NCBI RefSeq assembly: GCF_003369565.1
Contig: NZ_PIOD01000016.1
Location: forward strand, 253,621 to 317,620
Reading direction: 5' to 3'
Length of the DNA stretch: 64,000 nucleotides
Source: Oceanobacillus chungangensis
Lineage (GTDB): Bacteria; Bacillota; Bacilli; Bacillales; Amphibacillaceae
Below are positions 20,893 through 30,013 of this stretch, one piece after another. A program made the position numbers and the translations under genes. The first letter of the stretch is position 1. Each line of letters opens with the position of its first letter. The notes under the pieces were generated by a model that made no database searches, was not told where the DNA came from, and saw nothing but the letters and a program-made list of their open reading frames with translations.

Positions 20893-22608
20893 ATGGATAT
20901 GCAAGTCATACCAGCAAGAGAAGGAAATCATAATTTACATGACTACGAGAAAACGAGGGAAAGCTTTTCATGGGAAGATATGAAGAAGGACTTCAGCTGG
21001 AATGAAACAGGGAAAGTGAATATCGCGTATGAAGCAATCGATCGCCATGCGAAGAATCCAAAGAAAAAGGATAAGGTTGCACTAGCATACTCTTCACCAG
21101 AGCGTGAAGAAAAGGTAACTTTCGAAACGTTGAGCAAGGAGAGTAACAAGTTTGCTAACGTACTAAAGAAATATAATACAAATAAAGGTGATCGGGTATT
21201 TTTATTTATGTCAAGAAGCCCAGAATTCTATGCTGCTTTCTTTGGTATATTAAAAATCGGTGCAATAGCTGGTCCATTGTTTGAAGCGTTTATGGAGCAA
21301 GCAGTGCGGGATAGATTACAAGATAGTGAAGCCAAAATACTAATTACAACACCTGAATTGATTGACAGGGTGCCACAGGATGAATTGCCAAATTTAGAAA
21401 AAATTATTATCATCGGCAACAATGTTGAAAATAAGGAAAGATATATTGATTATTATCAAGAAATGGACGCTGCATCTGAAGAATTTTCGATTGAATGGGT
21501 CGATCTGGAAGATGGGATGCTCCTTCACTACACTTCTGGGTCAACTGGTAAGCCAAAAGGAGTTTATCATGTGCATAACGCGATGATTCAACATTATGCA
21601 ACAGCCCAGTGGGTACTCGACTTAAAAGAGGATGATGTTTACTGGTGTACGGCCGATCCAGGCTGGGTAACCGGAACAAGCTATGGAATTTTTGCTCCAT
21701 GGTTGCTTGGGGTGACAAATGTAGTACGTGGTGGAAGATTTACGCCAGACGATTGGTATCAAACATTGGAGGAAAATAAAGTAACGGTCTGGTATACTGC
21801 GCCAACAGCACTTCGACGTTTAGTAAGCTGTGGGCAAGAAGTACTGGATAAATATGATTTGTCACAGTTGCGTCATCTGCTTAGTGTTGGGGAGCCACTT
21901 AACCCTGAAGTTATTACGTGGGGAATGAAGGCATTGAATTTACGCATCCACGATACATGGTGGATGACGGAAACGGGAGCACAGCTTATTGTAAATCTTC
22001 CGTCCCTTGAAATTCACCCTGGATCAATGGGCAAACCAATTCCTGGTATCGAGGCATCAATTGTTGATAATGAAGGGAATGAAATACCACCGAATCAAAT
22101 GGGTAATTTGGCAATTAAAGCACCATGGCCAGCGATGATGCGTAAGATCTGGAATAACCAGAGTAAGTATGAGAGCTATTTTATAAATGGCTGGTATGTT
22201 TCAGGTGATAGTGCATATAAAGATGAAGATGGTTATTTCTGGTTCCAAGGCCGACTGGATGACGTCATTAATACTTCTGGGGAGCGTGTTGGTCCATTCG
22301 AGGTTGAAAGTAAGCTGTTAGAGCATCCTGCTGTTGCTGAGGCAGGTGTAATTGGAAAGCCAGACCCAGTACGTGGGGAAATCATTAAGGCGTTCATTAC
22401 GCTTAATGCCGGCTATGAGAATTCAGAGGAATTATTGGAAGATATTCGTAAGTTTGTTAAAACAGGACTGAGTGCACATGCAGCACCACGTGAAATGGAA
22501 GTGAAGGATTCCATACCTAAAACGCGCAGTGGAAAAATCATGCGTCGATTACTTAAATCATGGGAGCTCGGATTACCGACCGGAGATACTTCTACACTTG
22601 AGGAATAG
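20893..22608 (+). CDS. acsA: Acetyl-CoA synthetase
   Basis: Activates acetate to acetyl-CoA through acetyl-AMP (571 aa; B. subtilis AcsA is nearly the same length). ANL-family motifs: P-loop YTSGSTGKPKG near residue 214, WWMTETGAQ, GRLDDVINTSGERVG (hinge), and the C-terminal KTRSGKIMRR. Lys548 in the last motif is the residue that AcuA acetylates in relatives. No acu genes are adjacent, in contrast to B. subtilis. A cre site in the leader implies glucose repression. It ends with a clear terminator. Confidence 0.95.
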   Translation: MDMQVIPAREGNHNLHDYEKTRESFSWEDMKKDFSWNETGKVNIAYEAIDRHAKNPKKKDKVALAYSSPEREEKVTFETLSKESNKFANVLKKYNTNKGDRVFLFMSRSPEFYAAFFGILKIGAIAGPLFEAFMEQAVRDRLQDSEAKILITTPELIDRVPQDELPNLEKIIIIGNNVENKERYIDYYQEMDAASEEFSIEWVDLEDGMLLHYTSGSTGKPKGVYHVHNAMIQHYATAQWVLDLKEDDVYWCTADPGWVTGTSYGIFAPWLLGVTNVVRGGRFTPDDWYQTLEENKVTVWYTAPTALRRLVSCGQEVLDKYDLSQLRHLLSVGEPLNPEVITWGMKALNLRIHDTWWMTETGAQLIVNLPSLEIHPGSMGKPIPGIEASIVDNEGNEIPPNQMGNLAIKAPWPAMMRKIWNNQSKYESYFINGWYVSGDSAYKDEDGYFWFQGRLDDVINTSGERVGPFEVESKLLEHPAVAEAGVIGKPDPVRGEIIKAFITLNAGYENSEELLEDIRKFVKTGLSAHAAPREMEVKDSIPKTRSGKIMRRLLKSWELGLPTGDTSTLEE

Positions 22609-22617
22609 TATTAAGAC

Positions 22618-22660
22618 AATTGACTTTCGCCTAAACATGGCGAGAGTCAATGTTTTTCTA
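22618..22660 (+). terminator. Intrinsic terminator of acsA
   Basis: TTGACTTTCGCC / GGCGAGAGTCAA stem followed by TGTTTTTC. Copy A5 begins within a few bases. Confidence 0.88.
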
Positions 22661-22663
22661 TAT

Positions 22664-22884
22664 TATAGGAAAGTACAAAAAATCTCCTGTTATAATTCTG
22701 ATGACAGGAGAGGCCACGCCCAGCGACTAGCGAGACTTCCCTCACCTACGTACGATAAGTCAACATCGATTCGCTTGAAGGGGAAGTTCGGTTAAAAACG
22801 CGACGTCCTGTCGCAACACCGACCACCCCAAATCCTGTGGGACGCAGTCCGTATGTCACTAAACGGGCGCTTACGCTTTTGTTC
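22664..22884 (+). repeat. Interspersed repeat family A, copy A5
   Basis: Starts TATAGGAAAGTACAAAAAAT right behind the acsA terminator and continues AGGAGAGGCCACGCCCAGCG and TAGCGAGACTTCCCTCACC. It ends GGGCGCTTACGCTTTTGTTC. The middle carries GTTAAAAACGCGACGTCCTG, shared with A7. Confidence 0.9.
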
Positions 22885-22923
22885 TATATGATAAAAGTGA
22901 AAGATTTTCGAGGTGAATGTGAG

Positions 22924-23430
22924 ATGTTCCATCCAGAAGCAGATGACTCTGTTCCTCTATATCCAGACACAACCATAAAGATGCTCCCTGGTGATGTGCT
23001 TTATTCACATAAACTTGCATTTTCCTCTGTTATTGTCGGTCACGTTGGAATGGTAGGGGAAGATTGCCGAATATATCATGTAAATCGATGGGGGAATAAA
23101 GGACATGCTGACCGTATGTCCGTATATCTTAGCAGACATAAAAAGGGAGAAAAGCTTACGATTTTAAGATTTTCCGATAAAAAAATTGCCAAGGAAGCAG
23201 CTTGTTGGGCAAAGGCTAATATCGGTAGTATTGAAGCCTATAAATACACAAGAGATTTGGCAGATATAAAAATAAACTATTGCTCGAAATATATCTGGCA
23301 AGCCTATTACTTTGGAACAACTCTAAATGTAGATCTATTAGGGAATAATCTGGATGCTGAAAAGAAGCGGTACATCACGCCCTCTGGGATCTTTCGTCGT
23401 TTAGAAGTAGTGGGGAGCTTCCAAACATGA
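22924..23430 (+). CDS. Permuted papain-like (YiiX/C92-type) enzyme
   Basis: A 168-aa protein with the circularly permuted NlpC/P60 papain-like pattern: LPGDVLY at 21-27, the His motif VGHVGMV with His40, and the Cys motif NYCSKYIWQAYY with Cys120. The order His before Cys is the mark of the permuted group. Substrate is unknown; relatives act on amide, thioester or peptidoglycan bonds. There is no signal peptide. In-frame starts lie upstream inside copy A5, but GAGGTGA before ATG 22924 decides the start. Absent from this place in B. subtilis. Confidence 0.75.
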   Translation: MFHPEADDSVPLYPDTTIKMLPGDVLYSHKLAFSSVIVGHVGMVGEDCRIYHVNRWGNKGHADRMSVYLSRHKKGEKLTILRFSDKKIAKEAACWAKANIGSIEAYKYTRDLADIKINYCSKYIWQAYYFGTTLNVDLLGNNLDAEKKRYITPSGIFRRLEVVGSFQT

Positions 23431-23443
23431 GAATAAAAAGAAA

Positions 23444-23467
23444 AAAGCGCTGAACCCAGCACTTTAA
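23444..23467 (-). terminator. Terminator of the DUF4870 gene (reverse strand)
   Basis: On the reverse strand AGTGCTG / CAGCGCT forms the stem, followed by TTTTTTCTTTTT. The forward strand lacks a T-run. Confidence 0.75.
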
Positions 23468-23787
23468 CCGAAAAATCGCATAGATAGAGGAATTCGGTAA
23501 TGTTCTCCATTATAAGATTTTATTGCTGCTAGTATCGTAAAGACGAAAGCCATAATTCCGAGAATCGGTAGTAAGATAATACCGATTAAAACGAGGACTA
23601 GTATCCAAGCGATAATTCCATAAATTGCGTAAGAGATTAAAAAGTTAAAGTAAGCCTTTCCGTGGAAATTAATAAATTCCGATTCATTTTTCTTTATTAA
23701 CCAAATAATAAGTGGCACTAAAATTGCAGATGGAAAGCTAAGTAAATAAATGAGAAGCGTGAGTGTTCTTTCTTCACTTGATGGCAT
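23464..23787 (-). CDS. DUF4870 (Tic20-like) membrane protein
   Basis: A 107-aa protein with three hydrophobic segments (about 8-29, 47-66 and 66-88) and the family pattern of a short N terminus, IWLIKKNES...INFHGKAYFNF after the first helix, and a basic tail. This fits DUF4870; function is unknown. GGGAGG precedes the start at 23787. It converges on the papain-like gene and shares its short spacer. Likely in the cytoplasmic membrane. Confidence 0.8.
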   Translation of the reverse strand: MPSSEERTLTLLIYLLSFPSAILVPLIIWLIKKNESEFINFHGKAYFNFLISYAIYGIIAWILVLVLIGIILLPILGIMAFVFTILAAIKSYNGEHYRIPLSMRFFG

Positions 23788-23864
23788 TTGCCAGATTCCT
23801 CCCTAATAATAAATACGATTGTTGAACTCATGTATATGTTACCAAAGATATTTTAGGATTCAAA

Positions 23865-24080
23865 ATGATATTTAAGTATGAAAGCCTCTACCGGATGTAC
23901 GAGCTTAAAGCAAAAGGAGACCTGTACATAGGTCTCCTTACGAATATTTATGCTGTAATGTCAGTAGCTGGTCCAAATACTAAGGCATTACACGCATTTT
24001 TTCAAGTGCTTGAACAATATACGGTGAAGGATTTAATTAACAATGAGCATGAATTGCGGGAGCTCATGGGGATAGAGTAA
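23865..24080 (+). CDS. Small uncharacterised protein
   Basis: A possible 71-aa protein, not recognised. The C-terminal half looks helical and acidic (ALHAFFQVLEQYTVKDLINNE). The ribosome binding site is weak (AGGA eight bases before ATG 23865), and a second Met is at residue 11. The reading frame runs through a perfect hairpin (23913-23938), which is unusual for coding sequence. Real but unknown, or a chance frame. Confidence 0.4.
   Translation: MIFKYESLYRMYELKAKGDLYIGLLTNIYAVMSVAGPNTKALHAFFQVLEQYTVKDLINNEHELRELMGIE
23913..23938. other. Perfect 9-bp hairpin within the small ORF
   Basis: AAGGAGACC and GGTCTCCTT are separated by 8 bases. On the reverse strand the stem is followed by a short T-run (TTTTGC), so it could be a reverse-strand terminator. 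Confidence 0.6.
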
Positions 24081-24152
24081 ATATGTTTTATTTTTACCTA
24101 GTAGGGAAGAGGTATTAATGTATCTACTATCTACTAAAGGAGAGATTCTTAT

Positions 24153-24668
24153 ATGGGTAAAAAGATAGCAACGGTAATCACAGATATGTTCGAGGATATC
24201 GAATTTACAAATCCAGCAAAGGCATTTAAGGATGCAGGACATGAAATTATCACAATTGCGGATGAAAAGGGGAAACAAGTGGTAGGAAAGAATAAAGAAG
24301 CTACCGTTACAATAGATAAAGGTATTGATGATGTAGATCCGAATGATTATGATGCATTGTTTATCCCAGGTGGTTTTTCACCGGATCAGTTGCGTGCAGA
24401 TGATCGATATGTCGCATTTGCAAAACACTTTATGGATGAGAAAAAACCTGTTTTCGCAATCTGTCATGGTCCGCAACTGTTAATTACTGCAAAAACATTA
24501 GAAGGCCGCGATGCAACAGGGTATAAGTCAATCCAAGTTGATATGGAATATGCCGGAGCGAAAGTGGCGGATGAGGAAGTTGTAGTTTGTCAGAATCAGC
24601 TCGTTACAAGTCGCCAGCCAGATGATATCCCGGCATTTAACCGAGAGTCGCTAAATCTGTTGAAATAG
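24153..24668 (+). CDS. yfkM: DJ-1/PfpI family protein (YfkM-like general stress protein)
   Basis: A 171-aa type 1 glutamine amidotransferase-like protein of the DJ-1/PfpI group. The nucleophile elbow is AICHGPQ with Cys104 and His105, and the usual acidic partner lies in the N-terminal DMFEDIEF (Glu14 or Glu17). Length and sequence resemble B. subtilis general stress protein YfkM. Proposed roles in the family include repair of glycated proteins and chaperone activity; neither can be confirmed here. AAAGGAGAGA precedes ATG 24153. Located elsewhere in B. subtilis. Confidence 0.82.
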   Translation: MGKKIATVITDMFEDIEFTNPAKAFKDAGHEIITIADEKGKQVVGKNKEATVTIDKGIDDVDPNDYDALFIPGGFSPDQLRADDRYVAFAKHFMDEKKPVFAICHGPQLLITAKTLEGRDATGYKSIQVDMEYAGAKVADEEVVVCQNQLVTSRQPDDIPAFNRESLNLLK

Positions 24669-24835
24669 AGAACAAAAGCGGAAGCGCCCGTTTAGCGAAG
24701 TACGGACTGGACTGAGCCGTAGGAGATAAAGGAAACACGACGATCAAAGGGAGTCGATGTTGACTTATCGTACGAAGGTGAGGGAAGTCTCGCTAGGCGC
24801 TGGAGCTGGACGTGGCTGTTTCGATAATTATATTA
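24669..24835 (-). repeat. Interspersed repeat family A, copy A6 (reverse)
   Basis: On the reverse strand it carries CCACGTCCAGCTCCAGCGCC, TAGCGAGACTTCCCTCACCT, ACGATAAGTCAACATCGACT and GGGCGCTTCCGCTTTTGTTC. The middle is shortened. In that orientation it begins about 30 bases after the sleL terminator. Confidence 0.88.
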
Positions 24836-24865
24836 TTCACAGCATTCAAATATTTTATCGAGCAA

Positions 24866-24909
24866 TAAAAAAAGTGCGCTAAGACAATGAGTCTTAGCGC
24901 ACTTTTTTC
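24866..24909. terminator. Two-way terminator beside sleL
   Basis: AAAAAAAGTGCGCTAAGAC / GTCTTAGCGCACTTTTTT, a symmetrical long stem ending both sleL (reverse) and the yfkM side. Confidence 0.93.
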
Positions 24910-26196
24910 TTAAAGCTTTGTAATCTCAAATTGATCATTCAATAGTAACCAATTTTGGGGAAACGCCAATCCGAGTTTCCAATAAGCAATTCCGCGTAAA
25001 TTTAATTCACGAATCAGATCAAACTTCGCTTGGATTGAGCGAGCATCCTCAAACCAAACCTCATGCTGAACGCCTTCATTAGTTGTGTAGCGAAAAAATG
25101 GTGCCTGTGCTGTTGTATTGTACTCTATTGCAACATTGTTCTCTCGCGCAATGGCGATTGCTTGTTGCGGACTGACGGCACGCGCGGCCTTGCCCCCCTC
25201 AACAAAAGGAAGGGTCCAGTCGTACCCGTATAAATTTTGCCCTAATAAAATTTTCTCTGCGGGCATTTCTGTCAGTGCATATTCGACAACTCTTCTCACC
25301 TGATCTAACGGAGACACTGCCATTGGCGGTCCATAGCTATAGCCCCATTCATAGGTCATTAGGACCACGAAATCGGCTATTTCGCCAATTGCCTCATAAT
25401 CATGTGCTTCATATAGTGTGCCGGACTGTGTGGCGCTCGTTTTCGGTGCCAGGGCAACAGACATTAGTAACCCAGCCTGTGAGAATCGCTCTTTCGCTTT
25501 CCGTAAAAATGTAATATAAGCGTCACCATCTGCAGGGGGAATGAACTCAAAATCAAAGTGTATATCGGTAAATCCCTCTCTTGACGCTGTATTGACAATA
25601 TTATCAAGTAGTTTGTTTTGCACTGCTTGAACGGTTAAGATGATATGGACTAAATCGGAATTAAAGGATCCGCCCTCCAAGTTTGTAACAACAAGCATTA
25701 ATGCCGTATTATTTCTATCAGCAATTGTCTTTAAGTTTCCTAATGGCGGTGCATTTAAACTGCCGTCTCGATTGACGCTATAGCTAAAGTGTGCAAGATA
25801 GGTTAAATATGGGGTTGTTTTTGCAGCGGCATTTTCAAGTGTCGCTGAGACAGTATCGCCAGTTGGTTCAATATAGGCATTGGATGTAATCGATCGTTTA
25901 GGCAAGGCTGGAATATATATTCGGAATCCGACTGATAGCGGATTGTTTATCCCGATATTGTTGACCCGGGCTAGTTCTTGAACGGTCATTCCGAATCTGC
26001 TTGCGATGGAGTACAGCGTATCGCCAGGCTGAACAAAATAATATTGTCCAACAATCGGAATAACTAATGCTTGCCCAACGACGAGCTCACTCGGGGTATC
26101 TAGTTCATTGGCATTGATGATACTAGTGACAGGTGTATTATATGTATTGGCAATTTCAAATAAGGTATCCCCCTGTGCTACTACATGAATTTGCAA
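24910..26196 (-). CDS. sleL: Spore cortex N-acetylglucosaminidase SleL (YaaH)
   Basis: Cortex-lytic enzyme used in spore germination (428 aa; YaaH is 427 in B. subtilis). Two LysM peptidoglycan-binding repeats (about residues 1-46 and 50-94, VAQGDTLFEIANTY and VQPGDTLYSIASRFG) are followed by a GH18 domain with the DxxDxDxE-type motif as HFDFEFIPP. There is no signal peptide, as in the family. It starts at TTG 26196 behind GGGGGGAG. A candidate sigma-E promoter precedes it. Same order (sleL-yaaI-tadA) as in B. subtilis. Confidence 0.94.
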   Translation of the reverse strand: MQIHVVAQGDTLFEIANTYNTPVTSIINANELDTPSELVVGQALVIPIVGQYYFVQPGDTLYSIASRFGMTVQELARVNNIGINNPLSVGFRIYIPALPKRSITSNAYIEPTGDTVSATLENAAAKTTPYLTYLAHFSYSVNRDGSLNAPPLGNLKTIADRNNTALMLVVTNLEGGSFNSDLVHIILTVQAVQNKLLDNIVNTASREGFTDIHFDFEFIPPADGDAYITFLRKAKERFSQAGLLMSVALAPKTSATQSGTLYEAHDYEAIGEIADFVVLMTYEWGYSYGPPMAVSPLDQVRRVVEYALTEMPAEKILLGQNLYGYDWTLPFVEGGKAARAVSPQQAIAIARENNVAIEYNTTAQAPFFRYTTNEGVQHEVWFEDARSIQAKFDLIRELNLRGIAYWKLGLAFPQNWLLLNDQFEITKL

Positions 26197-26231
26197 GATT
26201 CTCCCCCCTTTATAAAGGATGCTTTACTATC

Positions 26232-26260
26232 AACTTATGATACAAGGGGATAAGATATGC
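26232..26260 (-). promoter_or_regulatory. Candidate sigma-E promoter of sleL
   Basis: Reverse strand: ATA in GCATATC as -35, 16-base spacer, CATAAGTT as -10 (consensus CATACANT). yaaH is a mother-cell gene in B. subtilis, which fits. Confidence 0.5.
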
Positions 26261-26263
26261 CAG

Positions 26264-26797
26264 TTAAAATGGGCTAATATTTGCCTTCATCACGGATTGC
26301 ATTAAATGTAGTGCGTAACGATTATTATCCTTGTCTTCTGATGCCATGCAATTTTCAGGAATAGACATGGTCAATTTATACATGTAGGCATCTTTTGCAG
26401 TAAATAAAACGCAAATGTCACCTGCAATTCCGGCGATGATTAAATGGGTCTTTCCCAATTCCGAAAGTAAGGATTGTAGTGGTGTTTGGAAAAATGCAGA
26501 ATGCTGTGGTTTAATAAGTAAATAATCATCATGTTTAGGTGTTAGTGCATCAATTATTTCCTGGCTTCGGTCATTTTTACAATGCTCGATGATTTTATGA
26601 AAGTCTGCTTGCCATATTCCGTAATGATCATTAACATAAATGAGTGGAAGATTATTTTCCCTTGCAAATTCTTTCAATTTGATGAGATTTGGTAAAATTT
26701 CTTTGGTGTTCTGTAATAAATTATCGCCACCATCAAAATCAAAATCATTGATAAAATCGATAAATAAGACAGCAGTATTTTCAAGTGAAGTATTCAT
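26264..26797 (-). CDS. yaaI: Isochorismatase-family cysteine hydrolase YaaI
   Basis: A 177-aa member of the cysteine hydrolase (isochorismatase-like) family. The Asp of the triad lies in FIDFIND, the Lys in IKPQHSAF, and the Cys in IAGDICVLFTAKDA near residue 136. Natural substrate unknown. AAGGAGAAATATAT precedes the start at 26797. It sits between sleL and tadA as in B. subtilis and may lie in one transcript with sleL. Confidence 0.9.
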   Translation of the reverse strand: MNTSLENTAVLFIDFINDFDFDGGDNLLQNTKEILPNLIKLKEFARENNLPLIYVNDHYGIWQADFHKIIEHCKNDRSQEIIDALTPKHDDYLLIKPQHSAFFQTPLQSLLSELGKTHLIIAGIAGDICVLFTAKDAYMYKLTMSIPENCMASEDKDNNRYALHLMQSVMKANISPF

Positions 26798-26971
26798 ATA
26801 TATTTCTCCTTAAATAAAATTAATCATTAGGCTTAGGTAATAATTGTATGTTGTAATATTTGAGCGATGTTATTTCCAGTGATTCGCCCGTGAGCAATTG
26901 ACAACCTAAGTTAATCCTCGGTTTATTTAAAAGACAGTCTATATAACTATTTCCTATTAAAACTATAATGA

Positions 26972-27445
<474 letters not shown>

Positions 27446-27465
27446 TCGAAATCCTGTTATTTCCA

Positions 27466-27494
27466 TTGCATTTTTATTTTATAATCGATATAAT
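27466..27494 (+). promoter_or_regulatory. Sigma-A promoter of the SRP RNA gene
   Basis: -35 TTGCAT at 27466-27471, 17-base spacer, -10 TATAAT at 27489-27494; the RNA starts about 8 bases later. Confidence 0.8.
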
Positions 27495-27501
27495 GGTAAC
27501 T

Positions 27502-27776
27502 ACCGTGCTAAGCGGGGAGGTAGCGGTGCCCTGTACTCGCAATCCGCTATAGCGAGGCTGAATTCCCATCTTAGGTGGGGCGATTTTATGGTCTGCCTTA
27601 AGGGATTGGTGTTGACGTTTAGGTCCTGCGCAATAGAGACCCATGAATCCTGTCAGGTCCGGAAGGAAGCAGCAGTAAGTGGATATCTCTGTGTGCCGCG
27701 GGATAGCCTAGGCCGAGCCATGAACTTAAGTAACGCATAGGGTCGTCACATCGACGATGGGTGCACGGCATACATA
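27502..27776 (+). ncRNA. scr: Signal recognition particle RNA (long Bacillus type, 6S-like scRNA)
   Basis: About 275 bases, the long form with an Alu-like domain typical of Bacillus (B. subtilis scRNA is 271). The conserved Ffh-binding domain reads GTCAGGTCCGGAAGGAAGCA near 27653-27672 with the GGAA tetraloop. The first bases CCGTGCTAAGCGGGGAGGTA and the last bases GGGTGCACGGC can pair. Lies between tadA and dnaX as in B. subtilis. Confidence 0.95.
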
Positions 27777-27783
27777 GTCTTTT

Positions 27784-27818
27784 AACCTCTTTGTCATTCA
27801 TATTGGCAAAGGGGTTTT
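27784..27818 (+). terminator. Terminator of the SRP RNA gene
   Basis: AACCTCTTTG / CAAAGGGGTT stem followed by TTATTATA. Confidence 0.85.
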
Positions 27819-27831
27819 ATTATATTTACAG

Positions 27832-28127
27832 AATAGGAAAGTATAAAATTTTTTTATTATTTGAATACCCGTGACAATAGAGGCCACGTCCAGCGAAAGT
27901 GCCCGTGCTCCTAGCGACACTTCCCTCACCTCATGACACGATAAAGAAGCCTTGCCGATTGGTTACACATGAGGCTTAGTCGCACTTATACCCTTGGGCT
28001 GAAAGTTAACATCGATTCGAATAGGAAGTTCAGTTAAAAACGCGACGTCCTGTCGCAACACTGAACCACCCCACGTCCTGTGGGGCGCAGTCCGTACGTC
28101 GCTAAATGGGCACTTTCGCTTTTGATC
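27832..28127 (+). repeat. Interspersed repeat family A, copy A7 (long form)
   Basis: Starts ATAGGAAAGTATAAAATTTT behind the SRP RNA terminator. It contains GAGGCCACGTCCAGCG, the optional module GATTGGTTACACATGAGGCT plus AGTCGCACTTATACCCTTG, then ACATCGATTCG, GGGGCGCAGTCCGTACGTCG and GGGCACTTTCGCTTTTG. It fills most of the 27819-28218 spacer; dnaX follows. Confidence 0.9.
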
Positions 28128-28218
28128 CAAAAAAATAAATTGTTTTCTTCTAGGCAGTTCACATTCACAGTAAAAATCGGGTATAATTAGAAGTAGATCA
28201 TAGAGGAGAATCTGTAAA

Positions 28219-29907
28219 ATGAGCTATCAAGCTTTATACCGCGTATATCGTCCTAGAAAGTTCCAGGATGTTGCAGGACAATCACATATTACACGAACAT
28301 TGCAAAATGCAATTGTGCAGGAGAAGTTCTCGCATGCTTATATTTTCTCTGGTCCAAGAGGGACAGGGAAAACGAGTGCTGCGAAGATTTTTGCGAAGGC
28401 GATTAACTGTGAGCATGCACCGGTAAAAGAGCCATGTAATGAATGTGATGCATGTCGGGGCATCCAAGATGGTTCTATTTCGGATGTCATTGAAATCGAT
28501 GCTGCATCTAATACGAGTGTGGATGACATTCGTGAAATTCGCGAAAATGTAAAATATGCCTCAAGTGTTGTTCCTTATAAAGTATATATTATTGATGAGG
28601 TACACATGATTTCGAACAATGCGTTTAATGCGTTGCTGAAAACATTAGAGGAACCACCGAAGCATGTCGTATTTATATTGGCAACAACCGAACCACATAA
28701 AATTCCACTGACGATTCTATCCAGATGTCAGCGTTTTGATTTTAAACCGATCTCGAATCAAGCGATTGTTGATCGTATGCAAACCGTTATTGATGCGGAA
28801 GAGGTTTCCGTAACACCTGAAGCCCTAGAAACGATTGCAATAGCAGCTGAGGGTGGAATGCGTGATGCATTAAGTATTCTTGATCAGGCAATATCATATA
28901 GTGATGATACCGTTGAATTGGATGATGTATTAGCAGTAACAGGTGGCGTTTCTCAAGGTGTTTTAACGGATATTGTTAAAGCAATGTACGAGAAAGATGT
29001 ACAGCATGCCATTGAGCTATTGGATAATATTATTCAAGGTGGTAAAGATCCGGGACGTTTTGTATATGATCTGATATACTTTATGCGTGATTTATTATTA
29101 TTTAAAAGTGCAGCGTCATTAGAAAGCTTGCTTGAAAGAGCAAGAGCAGATGAGCATTTTCAAGCGCTAGCAGGAAATGTGTCTATTGGCTGGATTCAAG
29201 ACGCAATTATGCAATTAAACCAGTGCCAACAAGAAATTAAATGGACGAATAGTCCTAAGGTTTTTATTGAAATTACAATACTAACCATTACGAATCGCTA
29301 TCATGAACAGGATCAAACCGATTCCATCGTTCAATCTGATGTGGTAATGAAGCTAACGCAGAAATTAACTCAGCTTGAAAAGGAACTTACTCAATTAAAA
29401 GAAAATCCAGTTGTTCCCGCACAGCCAGTGGAAACAAGAGAAAAGAGAAGAGCACCAGCAAGGTCCTCGAAAAATGGCTATAAGATTCCGTTTGAAAGAA
29501 TCCGTGAAGTATTAAAAGCTGCGGAAAAACCAGCACTGAAAAATGTTCAGTCTAACTGGGCAAGCTTTTTAAGTAAGTTAAAAACGATGAATGCACCTGC
29601 ACATGCAACAATACAGGATAGTAAACCTGCGGCTGCCTCATCAAGTGCACTTGTCGTTTCTTTTAAATATGAAATCCATTGTTCGCTTTTCCTAGAGCAT
29701 CGGGAAACCGTCGATTCTGTATTAGCAAGTGTAATGGATAAGCAATTAACAATCATTCCAATTCCAGAAAGAGAATGGACGGAATTGCGCAGTGAATATA
29801 TTAATAGTCATGAGAAGCCAGCAGAACAACAAGAAAATGAAGCCAATCCCGTTGTAGACGAAGCAAGAAAGCTATTCGGTGATGACTTACTGGAAATTCA
29901 TGAATGA
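28219..29907 (+). CDS. dnaX: DNA polymerase III subunit gamma/tau
   Basis: Clamp-loader ATPase (562 aa). P-loop GPRGTGKT near residues 45-52, zinc-binding cysteines in CEHAPVKEPCNECDAC, Walker B IIDEVHM and the SRC motif ILSRCQRFDF. A central helical region (FEISREMLLF-type tau collar) is followed by a variable Glu/Lys-rich linker and the tau C-terminal domain. GAGGAG precedes ATG 28219. Operon with yaaK and recR. A 24-bp direct repeat lies across the end of the gene. Confidence 0.97.
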   Translation: MSYQALYRVYRPRKFQDVAGQSHITRTLQNAIVQEKFSHAYIFSGPRGTGKTSAAKIFAKAINCEHAPVKEPCNECDACRGIQDGSISDVIEIDAASNTSVDDIREIRENVKYASSVVPYKVYIIDEVHMISNNAFNALLKTLEEPPKHVVFILATTEPHKIPLTILSRCQRFDFKPISNQAIVDRMQTVIDAEEVSVTPEALETIAIAAEGGMRDALSILDQAISYSDDTVELDDVLAVTGGVSQGVLTDIVKAMYEKDVQHAIELLDNIIQGGKDPGRFVYDLIYFMRDLLLFKSAASLESLLERARADEHFQALAGNVSIGWIQDAIMQLNQCQQEIKWTNSPKVFIEITILTITNRYHEQDQTDSIVQSDVVMKLTQKLTQLEKELTQLKENPVVPAQPVETREKRRAPARSSKNGYKIPFERIREVLKAAEKPALKNVQSNWASFLSKLKTMNAPAHATIQDSKPAAASSSALVVSFKYEIHCSLFLEHRETVDSVLASVMDKQLTIIPIPEREWTELRSEYINSHEKPAEQQENEANPVVDEARKLFGDDLLEIHE

Positions 29908-29968
29908 CAAAGAAAAGTAAAGCGGGCTTGCCCACGCGATACTAGACAAAGAAAAGTAAAGCGGGCTT
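29906..29968 (+). repeat. Two 24-bp direct repeats between dnaX and yaaK
   Basis: Identical units at 29906-29929 and 29945-29968, beginning GACAAAGAAAAG and ending AAGCGGGCTT, with a period of 39 bases. The first overlaps the dnaX stop codon. Confidence 0.95.
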
Positions 29969-30013
29969 AATAAAAGAATAAAACTAATATATATATACAA
30001 GGAGGTATTTTCC

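Noticed and set aside
24669-24835. Integrase or transposase driving the repeats
   Set aside because: No mobile-element protein was found anywhere in the window.
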